Shown: piece after piece, positions 42,487 to 53,127 of the stretch
Position numbering within the stretch: position 1 is the stretch's first letter
Layout of the letters: the number at the start of each line of letters is the position of its first letter
Source of the DNA: Maniola hyperantus
Taxonomy: Eukaryota > Arthropoda > Insecta > Lepidoptera > Nymphalidae
Length of the DNA stretch: 64,000 nucleotides
Direction of reading: 5' to 3'
Assembly: GCF_902806685.2 (NCBI RefSeq)
Contig: NC_048554.1
Coordinates: forward strand, 8,184,001-8,248,000
The notes under the pieces: model-generated
The model's database searches: none
The model's input: only the letters and a program-made list of their open reading frames with translations
What the model was told of the DNA's origin: nothing
Translations under genes and position numbers: made by a program

Positions 42487-42626
42487 CTATGGTACGCGAC
42501 AGGTCAAAATTGCAATCGGGGAAGGAACGCCCTTGCGCTAAACCAGTGCGGGCGAGCACGGGTGACGTGCGGGTGTGAGGGGCGTCCTCTCTCCTCATAC
42601 CCCGATTGCCGTCTCGACGTGTCGCA
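42487..42626. mobile_element. Foldback family A
   Basis: Ends CTATGGTACGCGACAGGTC and CCGTCTCGACGTGTCGCAGG with GCAATCGGGG and CCTCATACCCCGATTGC; the interior has CCAGTGCGGGCGAGCACGGG. Confidence 0.75.
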
Positions 42627-43059
42627 GGATGTCCAGAGTAAAAGTTGGTAAAACGTAAAAAATGTTACATTTAAAATAAAAACATGTAAAAATAAAATGA
42701 ATTTCAAATCCACTTGTCACTCACGGACGCGACTCAAAAATTAGCATTAAAATAAATTAGTATTTTTATCAATGATAGTTCATTGTTGGCTTTTTCAAAC
42801 GGACATCGTTAGGTCGTTTCACATTAACGTGCTGGTACCGCAGATGCTTCACACTGTAATTTATCATCAATTTCATGTGATCATAGCCACGGGTTTAGTT
42901 TTTTTTTTTTTTTTTAAACGTAGCCATATAATAATGCATGACGTGATTTTTAATACTGAAGGAAATATAACAAAATTTGGACTTTAAACTTTGACGTAAG
43001 ATTTTTACACTTTTATTAGCTGTTATCTCTCAAAGCCACCATGATCCAAACAAACATCC
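42627..43059. other. No supported gene
   Basis: A run of about 17 T at 42900 is the only notable feature. Confidence 0.35.
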
Positions 43060-43160
43060 AAACAAACGTTCCTTCCAGTGTTGGGGACAATACACAGATA
43101 AACTTTCAGCTTTTGTAAAATAATGAAGGTCTGGCACGCACTGGCTCTCTCTATAAGCTC
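43060..43160 (+). repeat. Repeat family H copy
   Basis: GTGTTGGGGACAATACACAG, ACTTTCAGCTTTTGTAAAAT and GGTCTGGCACGCACTGGCTC match the copies at 4.8 and 12.6 kb. Confidence 0.55.
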
Positions 43161-43331
43161 TGTGTAGGAATTTCAGACGTAAATATGCCAAAGATGTCAC
43201 TTAAACACCTTGGATTTGGATCCGAGATCGGCTATCTCTCGTAAAGCAATATTCGAGTTCGGTCCGAGTTTTTTATTTCCCAGTTTTTTATATCGTATTT
43301 TCACAGACACGGATCGGATGAGTGCATGGTT

Positions 43332-43397
43332 GCTCTAAGGGGGTAAAATAGGGGTTCGAGTGAAGTACACGCAGATGAAGTCGTGGGCATAAGCTAG
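43332..43397 (+). mobile_element. Hel-2 3'-end fragment
   Basis: CTAAGGGGGTAAAATAGGGG and GAAGTCGTGGGCATAAGCTA, then GT. 5' truncated. Confidence 0.6.
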
Positions 43398-43860
43398 TTG
43401 AGAGATAAGTTTATTAGCTGCACGTACAGCTACGGCCTAAGCTCAGTATAACAGCATTCGTTAGTATGAAGGAGCTCTATAGATTCCCTGGGGCTTAATA
43501 ATTATGCTACTTCGCAGCATGTAATTTCTTTTGCTCTTGTTTGTAATTTGCTTGTCTCGAATGCTACAAGTTATTAACCAAAGCTCTCGGCACGAGTAGG
43601 TAATATTAATAAATTAAATGTTTTTATTTTTTATTTTTAGTAACTGCAAACATGCTGTAAACTGATATTTTGTGTAAGTGCCAGTATAATATAGTATAAT
43701 GTCAATAGTTTTTTGTCAAAGGCTTACTTAATCATATTATTGCCCTCGGTCATTAATCACTCTATTAGATAGACGAGAAAAAAAATTAAGCCTGGTAGTA
43801 ATAGACTCTAAACTAAGCCGCGGACGGACAAACGGAAGATGGACATGGCGAAACGATAAG
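43398..43860. other. No feature recognised
   Basis: No supported gene or repeat. Confidence 0.35.
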
Positions 43861-44096
43861 GACATTTATAACATTTTAACGTTTAAACTATCGTATGTGA
43901 TTTCCATGATACATGTCTCACACCCGGCTTTTACTCACGTGTTTAGTCGACGTTAGCCCGACTAGTTTCGAACCCATTCGGGGTCCTTTTTCGCAGATAC
44001 TCAGTTTGCGCACGCGTCGCTAATTAGTCTTGAAACTAGTCGGGCTAACGTCGACTAAACACGTGAGTAAAGCCGGGTGTGAGACATTTATAACAT
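43861..44096 (-). mobile_element. Foldback family C, copy 3, with 14-bp direct repeats
   Basis: GACATTTATAACAT at 43861-43874 and 44083-44096 encloses a 208-bp element. The core pairs CGTGTTTAGTCGACGTTAGC with GCTAACGTCGACTAAACACG and GACTAGTTTC with GAAACTAGTC. The interior is CCCATTCGGGGTCCTTTTTC. The conserved end, here on the left, is CGTTTAAACTATCG, then TGATTTCCAT. The private arm ATGTCTCACACCCGG pairs with CCGGGTGTGAGACAT, whose last five bases are already part of the direct repeat. Confidence 0.8.
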
Positions 44097-44197
44097 GTTT
44101 TCTACGGAACCTTAAAACAGGTGTATATTGTAAGATGTATTTCGAATACTAATTTCAAGTAAACTAGAAAGTGCAATAACACAATCTTAGAGGTTTA

Positions 44198-44579
44198 ATC
44201 TATATATGTATATAGGTAAAAGGAAAAGGTGACTGACTGACTGACTAGTCAGTCCAGTCGGATGCATCTACCGAACCAGTGGTAGATGCATCCGACTATT
44301 CGTAAGTACTTGTAAAATTTTATACGAATAAAAAAGATTTTTATTTTTTATTTTTATTTTTAGTCAGTCAGTTAAGCTGTGCGTTGATAGATCTGTCGAT
44401 CTATCAACGCACAGCTCAAACTACTGGACGGATCGGGCTGAAATTTATCATGCAGATAGCTATTATGACGTAGACATCCGTTAAGAAAGGATTTTTGAAA
44501 ATTCAACCCCTAAGGGGGTGAAATAGGGGTTTGAAATTTTGTGTAGTCCACGCGGACGAAGTCGCGAGCATAAGCTAGT
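44198..44579 (+). mobile_element. Hel-2 Helitron with nested, rearranged insertion
   Basis: The 5' end GGTAAAAGGAAAAGGTGACT and the body from GATCTATCAACGCACAGCTC to the terminus GCGAGCATAAGCTAGT are normal. Between them (44247-44397) lie a perfect 17-bp hairpin (44256-44297), a retroposon tail (TATACGAATAAAAAAGATTT plus T-rich run) and an inverted piece of the Helitron itself (GCTGTGCGTTGATAGATC) forming a second hairpin at 44375-44416. Confidence 0.75.
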
Positions 44580-44977
44580 GAACAATAAAAAGATATTACA
44601 CATATTGCTCTTCTTAGTAATTACACGGAATAGCTTTTACTAGATAATTAATAATAAACACAACCGTTTCGTTCGTCTTCTTAACGTCGGCATTATACTG
44701 TTTGTTATAATAGCGTTATAAATTCAAACAGTACAACACTGTAGATTGTCTGCACCTCACGACAGCCGTAACTCAAAAATACTATAGAAGACACGTGAAC
44801 AATATTTGCGATACCGAGTATAAATAATCTGTATATATACTAAATATTATACTAAATATTCTCTAGCTAAGTATAAGTCGATTCTATAATTCTATTTCGA
44901 CTTACATGTAAAAATACATCTTGTTAACTCGTATTTACCGTAACTTTTTTTTAATCCTCTGTATGATAACTCTTTAC
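44580..44977. other. No feature recognised
   Basis: No supported gene or repeat. Confidence 0.35.
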
Positions 44978-45108
44978 TGCGATCTCACCTGGTGTTAAGT
45001 GATGATATAGTAGCGGGCCAACCTAGGCGGGTTTGTCAGTTCTTATTAGACCTATACAAGTTACTTTTTAGCATCGGTTTCTACACGACATCATACCAGA
45101 ACGTCAAG
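44978..45108 (-). mobile_element. SINE/LINE tail
   Basis: On the minus strand, GTTCTGGTATGATGTCGTGT, AACCTAGGTTGG-type and ATCACTTAACACCAGGTGAG, then ATCGCAGTAAAG, match the SINE tail at 35611-35949. Confidence 0.55.
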
Positions 45109-45149
45109 CCAAGAAAAAACAAAAAAAACAGTGTTATTTCTTGTACGAT

Positions 45150-45200
45150 GGTACGGAACCCTACGTGTACTAGTCCGACTCGCATTAGATCGGTTTCTTA
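45150..45200 (-). repeat. Repeat family G end fragment
   Basis: TGGTACGGAACCCTACGTGT and CTAGTCCGACTCGCATTAG correspond to the inverted family G start. Confidence 0.45.
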
Positions 45201-45479
45201 AATATATATTAACTAATGAGGTTTAAAGGAAGTTGGACATAATTTAAATCATCGTGATTAATCTATCTATCACTACTGAGAACGGTTCTTTTCTCAGAAT
45301 GTGAAGTGCTTAGGCCATAGACCGCCACATTGTGGCGCACTGCTGATTGGCAGATAATCTAAATAGTTATGGTTTATTATAACTTTACCTAACTTAGTAA
45401 ATATTTTCAGTTTAACAAGAGTAAGGTGCTCAAGTTTCTGCTTCTCTACAGAAGGCTCAATAAAGTATCCGAGCAGATG

Positions 45480-46020
45480 TAAATGGAGCAGCGAGCTCGC
45501 CCGAGGCTAGGGCGGGGTTCGGACAACACTTTCATATTATTACGGCCGCATTGCACGCACACACACACCAACACGCACACAGGCGCGCACGATTAGATCG
45601 CGCCGAGCATAAGCCCGCGCACGCGATCTGACCACTTTCAATGATTCGTTAGCAAAATCATTAGGAGATGTAATGTCGGCGCATTGTAATACGTGTTTAT
45701 GGTTATTTAAATGATTTATTTTTATTGATTGTTTTTGCCTTGTTGCGAGACAGAAAATAATGATGGCTGTATGAATAAGGCTACTATTATGCGCGGTATT
45801 GCGAAGGTAACTTCTACTATGTAATTTGAACGTTTGGTAATGGAATTTGTAACGAGAAAATGAGTTGTCAAGTCGGTTAGACCGGCGCATTCATCATTTG
45901 TGGTAGGACCAGCGGCAGTCGTGTGTGCGGACAGGTTCGGACGGCTCTGTTGAGTGTCGTGCGGAGTGGATGAATGATGTGTGCACTGCTTTAATGCATT
46001 TAGATCACTGTAAATTATGC
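45480..46020. promoter_or_regulatory. CpG-rich unique region, possible promoter
   Basis: The base composition is clearly GC/CpG-richer than the surroundings, and no repeat family of this window occurs in it. Two spots stand out: 45480-45630 (GCGAGCTCGCCCGAGGC, CA-rich GCACGCACACACACACC, GATCGCGCCGAGC) and 45905-45980, where GCGGCAGTCGTGTGTGCGGA resembles an insect initiator. A 116-codon minus-strand frame (45540-45890) starts at the edge but has no recognised domain. Expression data would decide. Confidence 0.3.
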
Positions 46021-47320
46021 TCGATGAAACTAATCACTTTCCCGTGGTTAAACGATAATAACTATTAGATATTTACGAGGAGGTACCTATCTACTCGTAT
46101 ATTACCTACGTACGTATCAATGGTACCTACCTACCATTTTTGATAAAATAATTTATAGATTATCATCATGGGCTAGATCTTGAAAAACGATATATGATTT
46201 TATCTTTAATAATTACAAAAAGCAAAAGTTTTGCTATATTTAAAAAACTACTGATCCAACATATTTACTAAAAACTTAAATGAACTATTGTAACATACAT
46301 ACATACATAATTATTTTTTGTAACATGAATGTTAGATATTAAATACTAGATAGTGACACTTAGATACCATGTACCTACCATTGATTTAAGTACCTACCTA
46401 ATTAATTAATGTACAGTTGTAATTCTTGATATATAAGTGAACTGTTGTGTTTGTTCATTATTGAGAAATAAATGTCTTTAAACCGAAAGATGAAAGAAAA
46501 TTATATTGGCCTTTGCTGGAAACTGTAAAGTAAACTTTAAGTAATTTAAAGGATACCTATATTCAACACAAATATAATCCATAACGTGAAATATAAAACT
46601 GGTATCGATAAGAACTCACATTATGAAAGAACTCAGTCATTACTCATTAGTCGAATTCAAGACGAATTAAATAAATCCACGAAGACCACCACGTTCGGCC
46701 ACACACGCAGCGCATCCGAAAAGTAAAATAATATTTCGCGAATTCCTTTACGACTGAAATTCTGGAACTGCAAGTGTAAATTGAAAATTAAGGGATATTA
46801 CAATTGTATTACAGACTATAAAACCCGATGAAATGATGTAGAAAATGTCGCAAAATCAAAAATACCGAAAGGTCAAAACTCAAAAAGCCTTGAGCAACAC
46901 GTAGATACGACAATAAAACAATATTTGGCCACAATTGACGTAAATTCGCGGTTATAAAATTTTACAATTGCAAAAGTACGGGTCTCGAGCCTCGAATATG
47001 TCTAAATGAGAATTTCAACTGCCCGCTAGTGACCACCGAGGAGAGTCGTAAATATTTCAAAATACCCATAACTTTTGGTGCCTTGTAAGTCACTGTAGTA
47101 ACTACTTGTTCACTTGGATAGTTTACGTTTATTATTCAAATAATATACAATCGTAAATTATATTATCTGTAAATATTTTATTGTAAACATAACCTGAAAA
47201 CGTAAATATTATTTCTAGACATTTTGTAAACCTATCTATTATTTTGAGGTGCACTAAAATTGTCTTCCATTATAGAACATGGACCGATTTTATTCTATCA
47301 ACGTAATTATATCTATTACA
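46021..47320. other. Long stretch without recognised features
   Basis: 1.3 kb of AT-rich sequence; an ACAT microsatellite (46296-46314) is the only simple repeat. Confidence 0.4.
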
Positions 47321-47546
47321 ACTAGATGATACCCGCGACTTCGTCCGCGTGGATGTTTTCATTCCTCGAGATCTCTTTTATTTTCCAGAACATAAAGTAG
47401 CTAATATTGTAAGTCGGGTTTTAAGCTATCTTTGTCCCAAATTTCAGCCAAATCCATCATGTAGTTTTCGCGTGAAAGAGTAACAAATATACATATTATA
47501 CACACACACACACATACAAACTTTCGCCTTTATAATATTATTGTGA
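47321..47546 (-). mobile_element. Hel-1-type Helitron
   Basis: The inverted 3' end ACTAGATGATACCCGCGACT, CGTCCGCGTGG, CAAATTTCAGCCAAATCC and the inverted 5' end CTTTATAATATTA, with a CA microsatellite (47501-47514) in place of the CTGT run. Confidence 0.65.
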
Positions 47547-48064
47547 TTGTGATAGATGCAAAAGTCATTAGTCAATAGAATCTTACTAAGAATATCGACA
47601 TAAAGATAATGATTATGCATGCAATATGCTTATTGTTATCACAACTGCTGTTATCAATCCCAAGCCTTTGCAATGGCAGCGAAGCCGGACCTGTCATATA
47701 TTTTTCTAGTTGTTTACTTATCATTATTTATCTACAAGTCCTTGAATATGAATTTGAATTATTGAACCACCTAAGCTATAGTTATATTAATGACAAGTAG
47801 AGTTCCCGTTTCATAGATCGCAAGATAACTTAGAAGTATGACAGCCAATCGCATATATTTGCGTTGTTAAAAAAATCTTAGACGGATCAGAAACTATTAT
47901 AATAAATCTATTATCGGCAATCATACTTGCCAATCGTCAGCTATAGTATGATTTAGGAGGCCAAGTATTCCTCGTATTTATTTATATTTATAAACTACGA
48001 CAATGATTACTTATTGCGAATGAGACAGAGCCTATCTTAAACTCTTCAGCTTGAGAGGATCGGA
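47547..48064. other. No firm feature
   Basis: A 63-codon frame at 47609 starts with a signal-peptide-like sequence (see findings) but has no supporting splice or homology evidence. Confidence 0.3.
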
Positions 48065-48230
48065 GTAAAAATCCTTTCTTGGCGTATGCCTACGTCATAA
48101 TAGCTATCTGCATGCCAAATTTTAGCCCGATTTGTTCAGTAGTTTGAGCTTTGCGTTGATAGATCAGTCAGTCAGTCACTTAGTCAGTCAGTCAGTCTAC
48201 TTTTCTTTTTTTATATATAGATTATGAACT
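48065..48230 (-). mobile_element. Hel-2 Helitron, 3'-truncated
   Basis: AATCCTTTCTTGGCGTATGC, CTACGTCATAATAGCTATCT and GCGTTGATAGATCAGTCAGT lead to the 5' end TTTTTTTATATATAGAT. The CTAG side is missing. Confidence 0.7.
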
Positions 48231-48940
48231 CAAAATTTTCGCCTCTTTTACCTGACATCCCACTCCATACGATAACAAAAAAAATACACTTTACGTATCT
48301 ACATGCACACACTGCATAACACTGCACAATCATAACCCTTCCCTTTGACCTTGCCGTAGTCGGGTAAAAACAACAGAATGAACGACTTTTAAGATCTGTC
48401 CCAAGTTTGATTAATGACAGATGGCAACATTAATTACGACGCGCTCAGCGCAAATATCGACGTCAATTAAAGATTTCGCATCCAAAGCATCGAACATAAT
48501 GCATGTCGAAACATCTCACAATTATCACGTCAACGTTACAATGTCGGAAAGACAGAAACGCTTATGTTACCGATATTATAGGGAATACGTTAAAGTACGT
48601 AATATCTAGATAGATATCTTTAAAATAAATGGAACACAGTAAACTGCAGAGTTACATTTATGTTATTAAAGAGCGAAGTTCTATGTAACTAAATAAATAA
48701 AAATAAATAAAATAAAAATATTTTAATTGGACCATTTAAGGATCATAGTGTTAGTAATACCTTAACCTATTTGTTTATCTAATACAAGACCAATTTGCCA
48801 GTACACGACACACATTAGTAGTTCAAGTAGGTACTGACTGTTGATCTTATTAACCCCTCAGGACACTATTGGAGCTGACTCGGAGTGCTCGGACTCTGAG
48901 CAATAGGATGTGTAGTGTGTGCAGTACACGACAAAAAGAC
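48231..48940. other. No feature recognised
   Basis: AT-rich sequence; the 62-codon frame at 48421 is not called. Confidence 0.35.
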
Positions 48941-49093
48941 GTAATGTATATCCGCCATTAGAATGACATTTCGGCTTTGTAGAGCGTTGTTTCTGTTACT
49001 CATACCTATATGAGTATCGGTCTCAACGACAAAGACAATGCTCTACAAATCTGCTATCTCCTTCTAAAGGTCGATATACATAACATTCTGCCG
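48941..49093 (+). mobile_element. Foldback family F, copy 1
   Basis: TTAGAATGACATTTCGGCTT, TTGTAGAGCGTTGTTTCTGT and GACAATGCTCTACAAATCTG, then CTATCTCCTTCTAAAGG. The centre pairs TTTGTAGAGC(G/A)TTGT with ACAA(T/C)GCTCTACAAA around ACTCATACCTATATGAGT. Outer words GTAATGTATATC and GATATACATAAC are also inverted. Confidence 0.65.
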
Positions 49094-49422
49094 CGTATAC
49101 CACTTTTGCATACCTAATAGTTCGAAATGCTTGCGCTTCGGCGGACATACCTTATACTCTACAGAATCGAAGAAGCATCAGCATCCTGAATATATTGTAA
49201 TTTTGTACACAAAGACAGGACATCGTTATATGTATTTATTTCATTTATTGATGATATATACCTACATTGTAACCTTGAAGCAGATTCTTGAACTTTACCA
49301 AAATAGATCAATGAATTTACCTATTATTATTATTCTGCACACCGTTCAAATAAATTTAAAATTACTTACTAAATTGTGAAACGGCACACTTCGGGTATAT
49401 TTATAGCTATTTACTTGTAGCA

Positions 49423-49745
49423 TTGAAGTGTGCCGAAGAACTTTTTAAGCTGGTTCCTCGTTCACCTTTCTACTATCGTACTGCAAGGCATCGCCAAGGT
49501 CTGCACGCGTACGTAGTCAAAATTCCACGGATACGTACGAAGCGATTTGCCTCCTCATTTCTAATTCGAACCGCTGAGATTTGGAACACCCTTCCAGGCT
49601 CCAGCGTCAGTTTTCCCCTCCAATTATAATATGGCTACCTTCAAGACAAGAGTAAATAGGCATCTTCCAGGCAAGCGCGCTCCATCTTGGGCTGCATCAT
49701 CACTTGCCACCCAGCTCTGATTGCAGCCAAGCGCTAGTCTATATT
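49423..49745 (+). pseudogene. Jockey-like LINE, ORF2 end and 3' tail
   Basis: The frame ends RIRTKRFASSFLIRTAEIW and NTLPGSSVSFPLQL. A one-base shift continues NMATFKTRVNRHLPGK. This is the C-terminal tail of a common lepidopteran LINE ORF2. The 3' UTR has GCTGCATCATCACTTGCCAC and ends in A13. 5' truncated; better preserved than the 22.7-kb copy. Confidence 0.75.
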
Positions 49746-49779
49746 TTTAAAAAAAAAAAAAGCTTTTCAAAATAATGTA

Positions 49780-50003
49780 ATCCATACTAATATTATAAAT
49801 GCGAAAGTGTGTCTGTCTGTCTGTCTGTCTGTCTGCTAGCTTTTCATGGCTTAACCGTTCAACCGATTTTGACGAAATTTGGTACGGAGATAGCTTGTAA
49901 CCCGGGGAAGGACATAGGCTTTTTATCCCGGAAAATTTAAGAGTTCCCACAGCATTTTTAAAAACCTAAATCCACGCGTACGAAGTCGCGGGCATCATCT
50001 AGT
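49780..50003 (+). mobile_element. Hel-1 (Lep1-like) Helitron, full length
   Basis: It starts ATCCATACTAATATTATAAA, has a (GTCT)n microsatellite at 49808-49832, AATTTGGTACGGAGATAGCT and TTTTTATCCCGGAAAATTTA, and ends GTCGCGGGCATCATCTAGT. It is very similar to the copy at 58333-58555, so recently amplified. Inserted directly after the LINE's A-tail. Confidence 0.85.
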
Positions 50004-50740
50004 ACTAAATATGCCCGATAATTTATGAGTCATTCTATAGCGAAGGGGTATAGAGTCTCAAGTTGTCTAAATAGGCATCGTTTAGCTTCACTCGACCTCG
50101 TAGACTCATTTAGGTTTAATTTAGGAATCTAATGGTGATCTGCAGATTAAACAGATAAGCTGCACTCTAACTGGTTTACGCATATTAGCGATAACACAGA
50201 TGTGAATCCGGTCCAAGCCTGGTGCCCAAGGTTGTCCCTAATTATACCTTTCGAATGAGACGTCATTTCCTTGCTCTTACGAAATATTAAATGTAAAAAA
50301 AGTCTTTTTCGCGTACCGAAGGTGTGAATTTAAATAATTGCAATAATCTCACTGATGGACTGACATGCGATTTTAATGAGCGGGTGAACGGTGCCCGCGT
50401 GAAGACGATGCCGCCAGCGGGAAATGACTACATGTCACGGAGATATACGTAAAGGATAGAGCGGCTAAGCTGTATGCCAAGAGATTTAGTGTTTCATTAA
50501 GTCGGGAAACTCACCACAGTCAACACAAGTATTGAATATTAATGCTAACTCGGGTGCAACAATATCAATTAATGATTTCACAACGTTAACGGAAGTGATC
50601 CGGAGCTATCTCGCAATTTTATTTTATTTTTATTTATACGCACTACGTCTGACCCGAATCTGATCCAAATCCGAGAATTCTCGATCAGAAGTAGTAGTAC
50701 CTACTATTTGTATGAGAGGTTTTGCGCTAGATATGAATTT
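50004..50740. other. No supported gene
   Basis: The part 50340-50470 is locally less AT-rich (GGGTGAACGGTGCCCGCGTG, GATGCCGCCAGCGGG) and non-repetitive; no frame or splice evidence. Confidence 0.3.
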
Positions 50741-51010
50741 ATTGTATTGTCCATAACGGGTACATACCATGATTAACTAGGCGATTTTTAACTACCGATA
50801 TTTCGTCTCAGTTGAATGAGTCGTGGTCACGACGGGACTGCAGTGCTGCGAGAGTTGTCATTCGAGATGTCATGGGCAGTACCGGTCTACCCTCACTCTC
50901 ATCATCATCATCATCATCATCATCTCATCAGATCATGCAACTGAGTCGAAATATCAGCATTTAAAAATCGCCTAATTAATCGTGGTATGTACCCGTTATA
51001 GACAATACAA
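50741..51010. mobile_element. 270-bp MITE with about 75-bp inverted ends
   Basis: ATTGTATTGTCCATAACGGG, TACATACCATGATTAACTAG and GGCGATTTTTAACTACCGAT at the left are inverted at the right as TAAAAATCGCCTAATTAATC, GTGGTATGTACCCGTTATAG and ACAATACAA. The centre includes GTCGTGGTCACGACGGGACT and a (CAT)n run (50899-50921). Non-coding. Confidence 0.85.
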
Positions 51011-51290
51011 TATGTCGTTAAACCACGAAATAAGCTTAAAACCATTAGATGTGAATTTCAATTTCCACAGCCATAAAGAGCTCAAGAGCCCTTTTTAAAA
51101 CCTTATAAAAAAGTATGACGACAACCGACAATAGGCTACTTGACTCATATCTAATTTCGTCCAATAAATGATTATTTATTATAGTATTTTGCTTAAGAAA
51201 ACGAAATATATCAATAACAATTATTAAAAACGCAGGATGGATATATAAATCCAATTTAAAAAAATACAGTTTTTATTTTTATTTGAAACG
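51011..51290. other. No feature recognised
   Basis: No supported gene or repeat. Confidence 0.35.
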
Positions 51291-51292
51291 TA

Positions 51293-51995
51293 GAAAACGC
51301 TGTCAGCCATGATGTGACGTCATTAAATATGTAAACAAAGAAATGTCATCCCTATGTCACGCGGGGACTAACGTAGTATCCATATATATAAAATTTAAAG
51401 TCCTGACTAACGTATATATCAACGCACAGCCTAAACATCTAAACAGCTGGTCCTAGATACATGAAATTTAGTGCGTGTGTTCTTTGTAGGTAAAGAGAAG
51501 GTATCCACTAGGAAAAGATTTTTTGAAATTCCACCCCTGAGTGGGTTAATGGGGGTTTGAAATTTATGAAGTCCACGCGGGTGAAGTCACGAGCATAAGC
51601 TAGTTTTTATATATTTCTAAAAACTCATAGTAAACGTAAAAAAATATCGTTTTCTCTTTATAAATTGAATAAGTTATTAAGTAAGACTTACAACAAAGTG
51701 ATCTTTGCAAAAATAAATTTGGGTTGAAGTCGTTAGTCATATAGGATCCCTTTAAGCAAGTCTTCGCGTGTTACGTATATTTATTTCACTGGGCACTCTA
51801 ATCCACAACTTTCCTGTGGTCTTTATCGATGCGTTTTTACATTCTCGGATGATACAATAACGATATTTACTATATTTTTCATGTAAACTAGTATAGAAGT
51901 CATGTTTATTAAACTTTGGGAGGTTATGCTGTTGTTTACAAATGCATGACGTCAGAGCACAGATAATCTATCGGTCAAACATGGCCGACAGTGTT
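51293..51995. mobile_element. Possible larger element with inverted subterminal sequence
   Basis: GAAAACGCTGTCAGCCATG and TGACGTCATTAAATATGTAA (left) correspond, inverted, to TTGTTTACAAATGCATGACG and CATGGCCGACAGTGTTTTC (right). The interval holds a Hel-2 copy. Ends were not defined, so the element is tentative. Confidence 0.35.
51377..51604 (+). mobile_element. Hel-2 Helitron, divergent subfamily
   Basis: The 5' end ATCCATATATATAAA, CAACGCACAGCCTAAACATC and CACCCCTGAGTGGGTTAATG lead to GTCACGAGCATAAGCTAGT. It lacks the GACT repeat, and its centre differs from other copies. Confidence 0.65.
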
Positions 51996-52392
51996 TTCAG
52001 CTGTCTAAGAAAAATATATTTTTAAATTAAAGTTTTACGGTTTTTAGGGCGCAAAAAAATATAGTGTTAATTTTTTTGATCTAACAGGACAAATATTAAC
52101 CATTTAAGACCAACTTAAAAAAAGTGTCAACTAGCCTATTACAGTTAATCCAAAACAAACGGCTATAATAAAACACAGCACAAACTACTTCAACGCAAAC
52201 GTTTCGTACAGCGCCTCCCACTATGTGAAGCCTGTTGTAGTTGAATTAAAATATTGATCTCTGACAAAACGCGGCACTCATCTACGGTTCTTCTACACAT
52301 CAATTTCATTTACCTTTATCAAGTAAGATCGCAGTTAAATACTTGGCTACAGCCAGCCAAGGACAAATATTTGTTTTATTAGCTTATAACTT
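51605..52392. other. No firm feature
   Basis: Apart from the inverted block at 51935-51995, nothing was recognised. Confidence 0.35.
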
Positions 52393-52564
52393 ACTAGCTG
52401 ATTCCCGCTGCTTCGCCCGCGTGTACATAATATAGCCTATGTCACTCCGGAATAATGTAGCTTTCTATTGGTGGAAGAAATTTCAAAATCGGTTCAGTAG
52501 TTCCAGAGATTACCCCCTACAAACAAACTTAACGACATTACCTCTTTATAATATTAGTATAGAT
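52393..52564 (-). mobile_element. Helitron, third family (Hel-3)
   Basis: The inverted 3' end ACTAGCTGATTCCCGCTGCT, then GCCCGCGTG, TAATATAGCCTATGTCACTC, CAAAATCGGTTCAGTAGTTC and the inverted 5' end TTATAATATTAGTATAGAT. The body differs from Hel-1 and Hel-2. Confidence 0.65.
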
Positions 52565-52902
52565 ATGGCTTTGTCTCATCTATCACTAATATAAATTTTA
52601 AATATCTTTACAAATTCTGCGTCTTAAGAACCGACCACCTCGAGCATGTTACTGAGCCGCTGCACGCTGGTCACACAAACGTAATAATAACCAAAACCGT
52701 AACAAGAAAATTGTCCCTGCTCTGACCTGGAAACATTAATTTTAAAAACATTAATGAGAAGTAAATCTTACGTTTGTTATTATTCATTATAAAAAATTGT
52801 GATTTTCTTGATGACAGAATTTTAAACTTAGCAATGTGGTAGAGGAGCCGAGTGTGCGTTTATATCTTTTTAGGCAGTGATTTACATGAGAGTACAGTAC
52901 GC
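52565..52902. other. No feature recognised
   Basis: No supported gene or repeat. Confidence 0.35.
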
Positions 52903-53064
52903 AGCCGAAAGTAATATTATAATACTTTAGAATGACATTTCGGCTTTGTAGAGCGTTGTCTCCGTCACTCATACCTATATGAGTTTGTCGGTCTCAACGA
53001 CACGGACAACGCTCTACAAATCTGCTATCTCCTTCTAAAAGTCGATCTACATTACTTTCGGCCG
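52903..53064 (+). mobile_element. Foldback family F, copy 2
   Basis: It shares TTTAGAATGACATTTCGGCT and TTGTAGAGCGTTGT with copy 1 at 48941, with ACGGACAACGCTCTACAAAT on the right. Its own outer arms are AGCCGAAAGTAAT and ATTACTTTCGGCC, unlike those of copy 1. Confidence 0.7.
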
Positions 53065-53127
53065 GTAGGTAGGTATTTCTCTTTCTATTATCGTGATTCT
53101 TATTTGTTGAGCGTCGCATCCCTTTCC

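Noticed and set aside
45540..45890. 116-codon minus-strand frame
   Set aside because: Arises largely from a CpG/CA-rich stretch with few stops; Arg/Val/Ala-rich C terminus is translated GCGCAC repeats. No domain or splice support.
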